From assembly GCA_020853455.1 (NCBI GenBank), contig JADYYV010000312.1, positions 1-14,899 on the forward strand: a DNA stretch of 14,899 nucleotides, written 5' to 3'. Below, in pieces: positions 1 through 5,971 of the stretch. The notes under the pieces were generated by a model. The model was given only the letters and a program-made list of their open reading frames with translations, was not told the origin of the DNA and ran no database searches. How positions within the stretch are numbered: the stretch's first letter is position 1; each line of letters starts with the position of its first letter. This stretch comes from Alphaproteobacteria bacterium (GTDB taxonomy: Bacteria; Pseudomonadota; Alphaproteobacteria; Micavibrionales; UBA2020). The position numbers and the translations under genes are program-made.

Positions 1-34
1 ATTTGTGTTCATTCGTGGGAAATCAAGACTTGGC

Positions 35-62
35 TTGGACTTTTTGCACCGCATCATATATA
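35..62 (+). promoter_or_regulatory. Predicted sigma70-like promoter of guaB
   Basis: A -35-like TTGGAC (35-40) is followed after 16 bases by TATATA (57-62); TATAAA at 59-64 is an alternative with an 18-base spacer. Transcription would start near 69-70, giving a leader of about 33 bases before the guaB ATG. No operator or riboswitch is evident in this short leader. Prediction from hexamer match only. Confidence 0.55.
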
Positions 63-102
63 AAGAAGTGCAACCGAAGCCCCCGTCCCCCGTGAGGTTG
101 CC

Positions 103-1599
103 ATGGCAAAGAAATCATCCCCGAAAATCAAAACCGAAAAAATCCGCGAGAAAGTCGGCCTGACTTTCGACGACGTTTTGCTGTTGCCGGGCGCTTCCGA
201 AATCCAGCCGCTGGACGCCGATACCTCGACCCAGATCACGCAGAATATAAAACTGAACATTCCCCTGCTGTCCGCCGCCATGGATACGGTGACGGAGGCG
301 GAGGCCGCAATCGCGCTGGCGCAGGCGGGGGGCATGGGCATCATCCACCGCAACATGGAACCCGATATGCAGGCCGAACATGTGCGCCGCGTGAAGCGGT
401 ATGAATCGGGCATGGTTTTGAACCCCATCACCATCCACCCCGACGCGCCGCTGGCCGAGGCGCTTGACCTGATGAAACGATTCCGTATTTCGGGCGTGCC
501 GGTGACGAAGGCGAACGGGAAACTGGTGGGCATTTTGACCAACCGCGACGTGCGCTTCGCCGACAACCCGAAACAGCCGATCCGCGAATTGATGACATCC
601 GAAAACCTGATCAAGGTTGTGAACAGCGTCGATAAATCGAAGGCGCGCAAATTGCTGCATGTGAACCGCATCGAAAAACTGCTGGTGGTGGATGATGACG
701 ACCGCTGCATCGGCCTTGTGACCGTGAAGGACATCGAAAAGGCGCAGCTGCACCCGACGGCCTGCAAGGACGATAACGGATCTTTGCGCGTGGGTGCTGC
801 GATTGGCACGGGCGATGCGAATTTCGACCGTGCGCAGGCCTTGATGGATGCGGATATTGACCTGATCGTGGTCGATACCGCGCATGGCCATTCCAAAAAC
901 GTGCTGGATATGGTGAAAAAACTGCGCCGCCATAACAACCGCGTGCAATTGGTGGCGGGCAATATCGCGACGGCCGATGCGGCGAAGGCATTGATCGATG
1001 CGGGTGTGGACAGCCTGAAGGTCGGCATCGGCCCCGGTTCGATCTGCACGACGCGCATCGTGGCGGGCGTGGGCGTGCCGCAGCTGACCGCGATCATGGA
1101 TGTGGCCAGCGCCGCAGCGAAACAGCGTATTCCCGTGATCGCCGATGGCGGCATCAAATCATCGGGCGACCTGGCCAAGGCCGTGGCGGCGGGTGCCGAT
1201 TGCGTGATGATGGGCGGGATTTTCGCAGGGACGGATGAATCGCCCGGCGAAATCATCCTGTACCAAGGCCGGTCATACAAAGAATATCGCGGCATGGGCT
1301 CGGTCGGCGCGATGGTGCGCGGATCGGCGGACCGCTATTCCCAAGGCTCGGTGAAAGAATCGCAGAAACTGGTGCCGGAGGGAATCGAAGGCCGCGTGCC
1401 CGCGAAAGGCCCGATTGCAAATGTGATTCACCAGATGGTCGGCGGCTTGCGCGCGGCGATGGGCTATACCGGCTGCAAAACGGTCGCGGAAATGAAGCAA
1501 AAGGCGACGTTTATCCGCATGACCGGCGCGGGTTACCGCGAAAGCCATGTGCATGACGTGACGATCACGAAAGAAGCGCCGAATTATCGGGCGGATTAA
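103..1599 (+). CDS. guaB: Inosine-5'-monophosphate dehydrogenase
   Basis: Cytosolic enzyme that oxidises IMP to XMP with NAD+, the committed step of GMP synthesis. The 498 residues are close to the usual length (about 488). The N-terminus has the family signature LTFDDVLLLPG (about 20-30). Two CBS modules lie at about 104-220 inside the TIM barrel. The catalytic loop GPGSICTTR places the nucleophilic cysteine at C315. IADGGIKSSGD (about 346-356) is the phosphate-binding part, and the mobile flap has the R411-Y412 pair in SADRYSQ. The start ATG at 103 has GAGG at 94-97 and directly precedes the conserved N-terminus. The gene has its own promoter and is followed by a repeat, so it is probably monocistronic. 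It uses the IMP made by the neighbouring pur operon, although it is on the opposite strand. All key residues are present; identification is secure. Confidence 0.97.
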   Translation: MAKKSSPKIKTEKIREKVGLTFDDVLLLPGASEIQPLDADTSTQITQNIKLNIPLLSAAMDTVTEAEAAIALAQAGGMGIIHRNMEPDMQAEHVRRVKRYESGMVLNPITIHPDAPLAEALDLMKRFRISGVPVTKANGKLVGILTNRDVRFADNPKQPIRELMTSENLIKVVNSVDKSKARKLLHVNRIEKLLVVDDDDRCIGLVTVKDIEKAQLHPTACKDDNGSLRVGAAIGTGDANFDRAQALMDADIDLIVVDTAHGHSKNVLDMVKKLRRHNNRVQLVAGNIATADAAKALIDAGVDSLKVGIGPGSICTTRIVAGVGVPQLTAIMDVASAAAKQRIPVIADGGIKSSGDLAKAVAAGADCVMMGGIFAGTDESPGEIILYQGRSYKEYRGMGSVGAMVRGSADRYSQGSVKESQKLVPEGIEGRVPAKGPIANVIHQMVGGLRAAMGYTGCKTVAEMKQKATFIRMTGAGYRESHVHDVTITKEAPNYRAD

Positions 1600-1607
1600 A
1601 CTCTGAT

Positions 1608-1721
1608 CCCCTCTCCCGCTTGCGGGAGAGGGTTAGGGTGAGGGTGAGTCTTTCGCGAAATGGCGAGAGTTTTCAGACACTCCCCCTCACCCCGGCCCTC
1701 TCCCGCAAGCGGGAGAGGGGG
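1608..1721. repeat. Paired REP-like palindromes in inverted orientation (BIME-like)
   Basis: Unit 1 begins at 1608 with an 11-bp perfect stem, CCCTCTCCCGC (1609-1619) with GCGGGAGAGGG (1622-1632), followed by TTAGGGTGAGGG. Unit 2 (about 1680-1721) is the reverse complement of unit 1 with about four mismatches, including the same stem at 1696-1719. A spacer of about 29 bp with the palindrome TTTCGCGAAA (1651-1660) lies between. Such CCCTCTCCCGC units are commonly dispersed between genes in proteobacteria (general knowledge, not searched). The first hairpin starts 8 bases after the guaB stop, so it could protect the 3' end of the guaB message. No T-tract follows either hairpin, so it is not a classical intrinsic terminator. 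Confidence 0.85.
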
Positions 1722-1736
1722 CAAAGAAATGAATCG

Positions 1737-1764
1737 TTGACTCATCTCCACCCCCTATTATATA
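1737..1764 (+). promoter_or_regulatory. Predicted sigma70-like promoter of the riboswitch-mntP transcript
   Basis: TTGACT (1737-1742) and TATATA (1759-1764) are 16 bases apart; TATAAA (1761-1766) is an alternative with 18. The predicted start point at about 1771-1773 falls just before the conserved GGGGAGTAGCC block, so the transcript would begin almost directly with the aptamer. The hexamers resemble those of the guaB promoter. Confidence 0.6.
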
Positions 1765-1770
1765 AAATCT

Positions 1771-1870
1771 CCATTGGGGAGTAGCCTCCACATCCTCCAG
1801 TTGGGCTGAAGCCAACATACTTGCATTTCGATGCATGGTTTCAGCAGCGGATCTTCCGCTTGGCAAGACC
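1771..1870 (+). ncRNA. yybP-ykoY-type manganese riboswitch aptamer
   Basis: The leader of mntP contains the sequence blocks I associate with this family: GGGGAGTAGCC (1776-1786), AACATACTTGC (1814-1824) and GGCAAGACC (1862-1870). CTTGC (1820-1824) can pair with GCAAG (1863-1867). Local helices include AGCGGA/TCCGCT (1846-1851 with 1855-1860), a UUCG-capped TGCAT/ATGCA stem (1822-1835), and GCTGAAGCC with GGTTTCAGC (1805-1813 with 1837-1845, one G-U pair). Not all of these can form together, so I do not assign the final topology. The family senses Mn2+ and commonly precedes mntP. The position directly upstream of mntP supports the call strongly. The outer P1 helix is not obvious. Confidence 0.75.
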
Positions 1871-1878
1871 AGTACATT

Positions 1879-1936
1879 CGCGAAAGCCGTCCGGCTTGTT
1901 TTCGCGGCTGTATGGTCATGCAAAAGCCGGGCGGAG
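1879..1936 (+). promoter_or_regulatory. Candidate expression platform of the mntP riboswitch
   Basis: CGCGAAA (1879-1885) pairs with TTTCGCG (1900-1906), with an inner GCC/GGC helix, making a strong hairpin that holds CCGGCTT (1891-1897). The same CCGGCTT is fully complementary to AAGCCGG (1924-1930), which lies immediately before the Shine-Dalgarno GGAG (1933-1936) of mntP. The two pairings exclude each other, which would fit control of translation initiation. No T-tract suggests a transcription terminator. The pairing is seen in the sequence; the mechanism is inferred. Confidence 0.5.
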
Positions 1937-1943
1937 AACCAAG

Positions 1944-2507
1944 ATGGGCATTTTTCAAACCACCATTCTCGCTTTCAGCATGTCGACCGATGCCTTTGCC
2001 GTTTCCGTTGGCAAGGGCGCGGCGCTCCGCAAGCCCCGCCTGACCGAGGCCCTTCGCACCGGCGCGATTTTCGGCGCGGTCGAAGGCATGACGCCCATCA
2101 TCGGCTGGGGCATCGGCCTTGCCGCCAGCCAGCATATCGCGGCGGTCGATCACTGGATTGCGTTTATCATCCTGGGCGCGATCGGGCTGAAAATGATTTA
2201 CGAAGGTTTGCAGGCGGATGCCGGCGAAGAACGCCCCGCCGGCCACAGCCTCGCGCGGCTGATGCTCACGGCGCTTGGCACCTCCATCGATTCAATGGCG
2301 GTCGGTGTTTCGCTGTCGATCCTTGGTACGCATATCGGCTGGACGGCGGCAGCGATCGGTTTTGCGACCTTCACGATGGTCACCATCGGCGTGATGACCG
2401 GGCAGTATATCGGCAGCAAATACGGCAAGATCGCCGAAATGATGGGCGGCGCCGCGCTGATATTCCTCGGCACCAAGACGCTGTTCGAGCATCTGGGATA
2501 TATTTAA
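1944..2507 (+). CDS. mntP: Manganese efflux pump MntP
   Basis: Inner-membrane Mn2+ exporter that protects against manganese excess. The 187 residues match the family length (about 188), with six hydrophobic segments. STDAFAVSVGKG (about 14-25, D16), GAVEGMTPIIGW (about 44-55, E47) and GTSIDSMAVG (about 112-121, D116) carry the conserved acidic residues in the two repeated halves. An in-frame extension reaches further upstream, but it would be translated riboswitch. The ATG at 1944 has GGAG at 1933-1936 and begins at the normal MntP N-terminus, so it is chosen. Regulation is probably by the riboswitch in front. The gene is convergent with purM and their stop codons overlap by 4 bases (2504-2507), leaving no space for a terminator. 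Confidence 0.95.
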   Translation: MGIFQTTILAFSMSTDAFAVSVGKGAALRKPRLTEALRTGAIFGAVEGMTPIIGWGIGLAASQHIAAVDHWIAFIILGAIGLKMIYEGLQADAGEERPAGHSLARLMLTALGTSIDSMAVGVSLSILGTHIGWTAAAIGFATFTMVTIGVMTGQYIGSKYGKIAEMMGGAALIFLGTKTLFEHLGYI

Positions 2508-3508
2508 CAGCTGAAATCGAGGCTGCCGGTTTTCACGACCGTCATGCCGGAGCCTTCGGCCACCTTGCCAATCGTCCAGAACGGCTGGTTCAGTTCTTTC
2601 AACTTGGCCGCCAGCTTGTCGGGCTGTGATGTCGCGAAAACAAAACCGATGCCCATGTTGAACGTGCGGTATAAATCCGCGCCGTCAAGGCCGGAGCGTT
2701 TCACCAGTTCCGTATAAATCGGCGGAATATCGGATAGCGCCGGCAGGTAATCCAGCACGTAATCGAATTTATCGTTCATGCGCGGCACGTTTTCGAGGCC
2801 GCCGCCCGTGATATGCGCCATGGCGTTCACCAGCGGCAGCACTTCTTTCACGACATTCCAGTAAATGCGCGTGGGCGTCAGCGCCTGCAGCAGCAATTCC
2901 TTTTCGCTTTCATTCACCAGCTTGCGCACCAGCGAATAGCCGTTGGAATGCACGCCCGATGACGGCAGCGCGATCAGCGTGTCGCCAATCGCCACATCAC
3001 GCCCGTCTTTCAGGTCTTTCTGCAGCACTTCGCCGACCGCGAATCCGGCCAAATCGTATTCACCCGCGCCATAAACCCCCGGCATTTCCGCCGTTTCGCC
3101 GCCGATCAGGGCGCAGTTGGATTGCTTGCAGCCCTCCACCACGCCGTTGATGATTTGCTCGGCGGTATTGAGCTCCAGCTTGCCGGTCGCAAGGTAATCG
3201 AGAAAGAACAGCGGCGTTGCGCCCGTGCAGATGATGTCGTTCACGCACATGGCGACGAGGTCGATGCCGATAGTGTCGTGCTTGTTGAGGCTCTGCGCGA
3301 TTTTCACTTTCGTGCCGCAGCCATCGGTGCCGGTTGCCAGCAATTTGTCGTCGGTGATTTTATACAGCGCCGCAAATCCGCCCACGCCGGATACCACGCG
3401 CTCGCCATAGGTCGATCGCACCTTGGTCTTGATGCGCTCCACAAAGGCATCGCCGCGTTCGATATCGACGCCGGCGTCTTTATAGGTGGTTTTTTGCGGC
3501 TGTGTCAT
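2504..3508 (-). CDS. purM: Phosphoribosylformylglycinamidine cyclo-ligase (AIR synthetase)
   Basis: Catalyses the ATP-dependent ring closure of FGAM to 5-aminoimidazole ribonucleotide (AIR), step 5 of purine synthesis. The 334 residues compare with about 345 in E. coli. YKDAGVDIERGD (about 9-20) is the typical N-terminus. GTDGCGTKVKIA (about 60-71), VNDI (about 89-92) and GGETAEMPGVY (about 136-146) are the ATP-binding and active-site signatures of the PurM/PurL superfamily. The start ATG (3506-3508) has AGGAGA at 3515-3520. This is the last gene of the minus-strand pur operon, separated from purH by 108 bp that is almost entirely a palindromic repeat. Its TAA stop shares the TTAA sequence with the stop of convergent mntP. 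Confidence 0.97.
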   Translation of the reverse strand: MTQPQKTTYKDAGVDIERGDAFVERIKTKVRSTYGERVVSGVGGFAALYKITDDKLLATGTDGCGTKVKIAQSLNKHDTIGIDLVAMCVNDIICTGATPLFFLDYLATGKLELNTAEQIINGVVEGCKQSNCALIGGETAEMPGVYGAGEYDLAGFAVGEVLQKDLKDGRDVAIGDTLIALPSSGVHSNGYSLVRKLVNESEKELLLQALTPTRIYWNVVKEVLPLVNAMAHITGGGLENVPRMNDKFDYVLDYLPALSDIPPIYTELVKRSGLDGADLYRTFNMGIGFVFATSQPDKLAAKLKELNQPFWTIGKVAEGSGMTVVKTGSLDFSC

Positions 3509-3522
3509 CTCTCTTCTCCTTC

Positions 3523-3615
3523 GTCATCCCCGCGAAGGCGGGGATCTCGCACGCTTGCGCGCTGTTTATAAATGCGGAGCCAACCCCCGCGAGATGCCAG
3601 CCTGCGCTGGATGAC
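3523..3615. repeat. 93-bp palindromic intergenic repeat between purH and purM
   Basis: The element is bounded by the inverted ends GTCATCC (3523-3529) and GGATGAC (3609-3615). Inside are hairpin ATCCCCGC-GAAG-GCGGGGAT (3526-3545), a long-range stem ATCTCGC/GCGAGAT (3544-3550 with 3589-3595), and hairpin CCAGC-CTGC-GCTGG (3597-3610). It fills the space between the purH stop (3617-3619) and the purM Shine-Dalgarno (3515-3520). Units with a GTCATCCCCGCGAAGGCGGGGAT end are familiar dispersed repeats in proteobacteria (general knowledge). In the message it could form a stem-loop that stabilises upstream mRNA or lowers purM expression; that role is inferred. Confidence 0.85.
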
Positions 3616-3616
3616 A

Positions 3617-5200
3617 TCAATGGCGAAAATGCCTTCTGCCCGTAAACGTCATCGCGATACCGGAATCGTTGCAGGCGGCGATCACGTCCTTGTCTTTCAC
3701 GCTGCCGCCCGGCTGCACGATGTATTTGATGCCGGCCGCCGCCGCGATGCCGATATTATCGGGGAACGGGAAGAACGCATCCGACACCAAGACCGCTTCG
3801 GACAAATCCTTGTGCCCGTTTTCATGCGCTTTTTCGACGGCCTGTTTCATGCTGACAAGGCGGTTGGGATTGCCCATGCCGGCGCCCACCATGCTGAAGC
3901 CCTTGTCGTTTGCGATGAAGATGCCGATGGCGTTGCTTTTCAGGTGTTTGCAGGCCATCACGCCGAAACGCGCAAGGCCGGTGCGTTCGTCCGAAAACGG
4001 GCGGCTGGTCATGGGCTTGAAATCGGCATCCGCGCCTTCGTCTTCCTGCTGCACGACCCAGCCGCCGGAGATGGAACGCACCATCATGGATTTTTCCGCG
4101 CCCGTATAGCTCGCAAGCGCGAGCAGGCGCAGGTTCGGTTTGCCTGCGAATATTTTTTTCGCTTCATCGGTATAGGATGGTGCAACGATCACCTCGACGA
4201 ATTTGTTCGACAGCCATGTCGCGATATCATCGCCGACCGGCTGGTTGAAGGCGAGGATGCCGCCGAAGCTGCTGATCGGGTCGCCCGCCCATGCCGCTTC
4301 CAGCGCCGCAAGCGGCGTTTTACCCAGCGCAAGCCCGCAGGGGCTGAGATGCTTGATGATCGAGACGGCGGCGGGATAACCAGCCACGCCCAGCGCCGAA
4401 ATATCGCCGCAGGAACGCCACGCCGCATCCGCGTCGAGCAGGTTATTGTACGACAGCTCCTTGCCCTGTATCGGCTCCGCACCCGCAAGACCCGCATTGA
4501 ACGGATCGGCATGCACCCATGATTTCTGGTGCGGGTTTTCGCCGTAGCGCAGCGCCACGCCGGATTTCACGGGGATGGACAGAGTGCGCTGTTCCTCGCC
4601 CCATTCGGATTCCATGCGCGCCGCGATCAGCGCGTCGTATTCGGCCGTGTGGCGGAAGGCGGCGAGCGCCAGTTTCTGCCGCGTTTCCGCGCGCAAGGAT
4701 CCGCCCGTTTCGTTCAGGTCGCGGATGACCATGCCGTATTGCGCGGGATCGGTGACCGTGCCGACCGACGCATAGTTTTTAGCCGAAGCGCGGATCATGG
4801 TCGGACCGCCGACATCGATATTTTCGATGATTTCTGCCCAGTCCTTGCTTTTCTTCGCGGTCGCTTCGAACGGATACAGGTTGCAGACGACAAGATCAAT
4901 CGCCTCGATTTTCAGGTCTCTTGCCTGCGCGATATCATCCGCGTGATCGCGGCGATACAAAAGCGCGCTTGAAATCTGGAAGCTGAGCGTTTTCATGCGG
5001 CCGCCGAAGGCTTCGGGATTTCCGGTGACTTTTTCAACGGGGGTATAGGGGATGCCGAGGCTTTGCAAAAACTTTCCCGTGCCGCCCGATGAAATGATTT
5101 CCACCTTCAGCGCGTGCAGCTTCGCCGCCAGTTCTTCCAGCCCCGATTTGTCGCTCACGCTCACCAGCGCGCGCTTGACCTCAACCAGCCCGTCGTTCAT
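3617..5200 (-). CDS. purH: Bifunctional AICAR formyltransferase / IMP cyclohydrolase
   Basis: Performs the last two steps to IMP: formylation of AICAR with 10-formyl-tetrahydrofolate, then ring closure. The 527 residues are the normal length. The N-terminal MGS-like cyclohydrolase domain (about 1-200) has SVSDKSG and SSGGTGK (37-43). The C-terminal transferase domain (about 210-527) has RYGENPHQ (218-225) and the catalytic KHLSPCG with K283-H284. The protein ends in RHFRH, the usual PurH C-terminus, so it is intact. The start ATG is preceded by a GGGGAAG ribosome site (about 5208-5214). Its first 20 bases overlap the end of purQ, which suggests translational coupling. A repeat begins only one base after its stop codon. 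Confidence 0.97.
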   Translation of the reverse strand: MNDGLVEVKRALVSVSDKSGLEELAAKLHALKVEIISSGGTGKFLQSLGIPYTPVEKVTGNPEAFGGRMKTLSFQISSALLYRRDHADDIAQARDLKIEAIDLVVCNLYPFEATAKKSKDWAEIIENIDVGGPTMIRASAKNYASVGTVTDPAQYGMVIRDLNETGGSLRAETRQKLALAAFRHTAEYDALIAARMESEWGEEQRTLSIPVKSGVALRYGENPHQKSWVHADPFNAGLAGAEPIQGKELSYNNLLDADAAWRSCGDISALGVAGYPAAVSIIKHLSPCGLALGKTPLAALEAAWAGDPISSFGGILAFNQPVGDDIATWLSNKFVEVIVAPSYTDEAKKIFAGKPNLRLLALASYTGAEKSMMVRSISGGWVVQQEDEGADADFKPMTSRPFSDERTGLARFGVMACKHLKSNAIGIFIANDKGFSMVGAGMGNPNRLVSMKQAVEKAHENGHKDLSEAVLVSDAFFPFPDNIGIAAAAGIKYIVQPGGSVKDKDVIAACNDSGIAMTFTGRRHFRH

Positions 5201-5969
5201 TTTTTTCTTCCCCTTTTAATATCCGCAGCATGTTGTCGAAAATCAGCGCGCCGTCGCCCTTTGCCGCCGCGTGTTCATGCGTGTTGCGATAGGTTTCGGC
5301 GAACATGAAGGCTTCCGGATGCGGCATCAGCCCTAGCGCCATGCCCGACGGATCGGTCAGCGCGGCGATGCGCCCGTATGACCCGTTGACGTCTTCGGTA
5401 TAGGTCAGCGGCACCAGTCCTTTGTCGATCAGCGCCTGATATTCCTTTTTCTCCTCGCCCTTTTTAAAGGCGATGCGGCCTTCACCGTGGCGGATCGGCA
5501 GTTCGATCTGCGTTTTTTCCAGCCCCTGTGTCCATTGGCAGACGCTGTTCGCATTCACATCCAGCGTCACCCAGCGGTTGATAAACCCGCCCTGTTCGTT
5601 CGCCGCCAGCGCAAGGATGCGTTCCGACGCATCGGGGTATGGCAGCAGGCCGAGTTTGACCAGCACCTGAAAACCGTTGCAGATGCCGATGACGGGTTTC
5701 TTCGCCTCGACCATTTTAAAGAATTTATCGCCCAGCTTGTGCCGGATTTTCAGCGCAAGGATCTGGCCCGATCCAAGTTCGTCGCCGAACGAAAACCCGC
5801 CGGGGATGGCAAGCCCATCGGCGGTTTTCAGCAGCTCGGGCGCGGCGATCAGGTCGTTCACATGCACCGTTTTCGCCTGCCCGCCCGCATGTTCCAGCGC
5901 GAAAGCCGTTTCACGTTCGCAATTGATGCCGTCGCCGCAGACCACGATGAAGAGAGGTTTGTTTGCCAT
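5181..5969 (-). CDS. purQ: FGAM synthase glutaminase subunit PurQ
   Basis: Class I glutamine amidotransferase subunit that releases ammonia from glutamine for PurL in the conversion of FGAR to FGAM. The chosen 262-residue form begins MANKPLFIVV. An in-frame ATG 21 bases upstream (5990) lies inside purL and is less likely. The catalytic triad is visible: nucleophile C97 in GICNGFQV, and H217 and E219 in PHPEAF. IPGGFSFGDELGSGQ (55-69) is the conserved oxyanion-hole region. The length is a little above the free PurQ of Bacillus (about 227). The start lies 2 bp after the purL stop, with AAAGG about 9 bases before it; the end overlaps purH by 20 bp. Its partner PurL here lacks a glutaminase domain, so PurQ is needed. 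Confidence 0.95.
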   Translation of the reverse strand: MANKPLFIVVCGDGINCERETAFALEHAGGQAKTVHVNDLIAAPELLKTADGLAIPGGFSFGDELGSGQILALKIRHKLGDKFFKMVEAKKPVIGICNGFQVLVKLGLLPYPDASERILALAANEQGGFINRWVTLDVNANSVCQWTQGLEKTQIELPIRHGEGRIAFKKGEEKKEYQALIDKGLVPLTYTEDVNGSYGRIAALTDPSGMALGLMPHPEAFMFAETYRNTHEHAAAKGDGALIFDNMLRILKGEEKNERRAG

Positions 5970-5971
5970 CG

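Noticed and set aside
1..30. Possible dispersed-repeat remnant (TTTGTGTTCATTCGTGG) at the left edge
   Set aside because: Too short and cut by the window edge to support; only a vague resemblance to known intergenic repeats.
1608..1632. Intrinsic terminator of guaB
   Set aside because: The hairpin is strong but followed by TTAGGGTG rather than a T-tract, and its copies are typical of dispersed repeats.
1687..1923. 78-codon minus-strand frame across the repeat and the mntP leader
   Set aside because: Its end is translated repeat sequence and the rest is antisense to the riboswitch; no ribosome site or family resemblance.
1821..1943. Upstream extension of mntP by 41 codons
   Set aside because: It would translate the conserved aptamer RNA, and the ATG at 1944 has a proper ribosome site and the normal MntP N-terminus.
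1600..3620. CRISPR array or phage/IS element
   Set aside because: The repeats are palindromic single or paired units without regular spacers, and no transposase, integrase or cas gene is present anywhere in the window.
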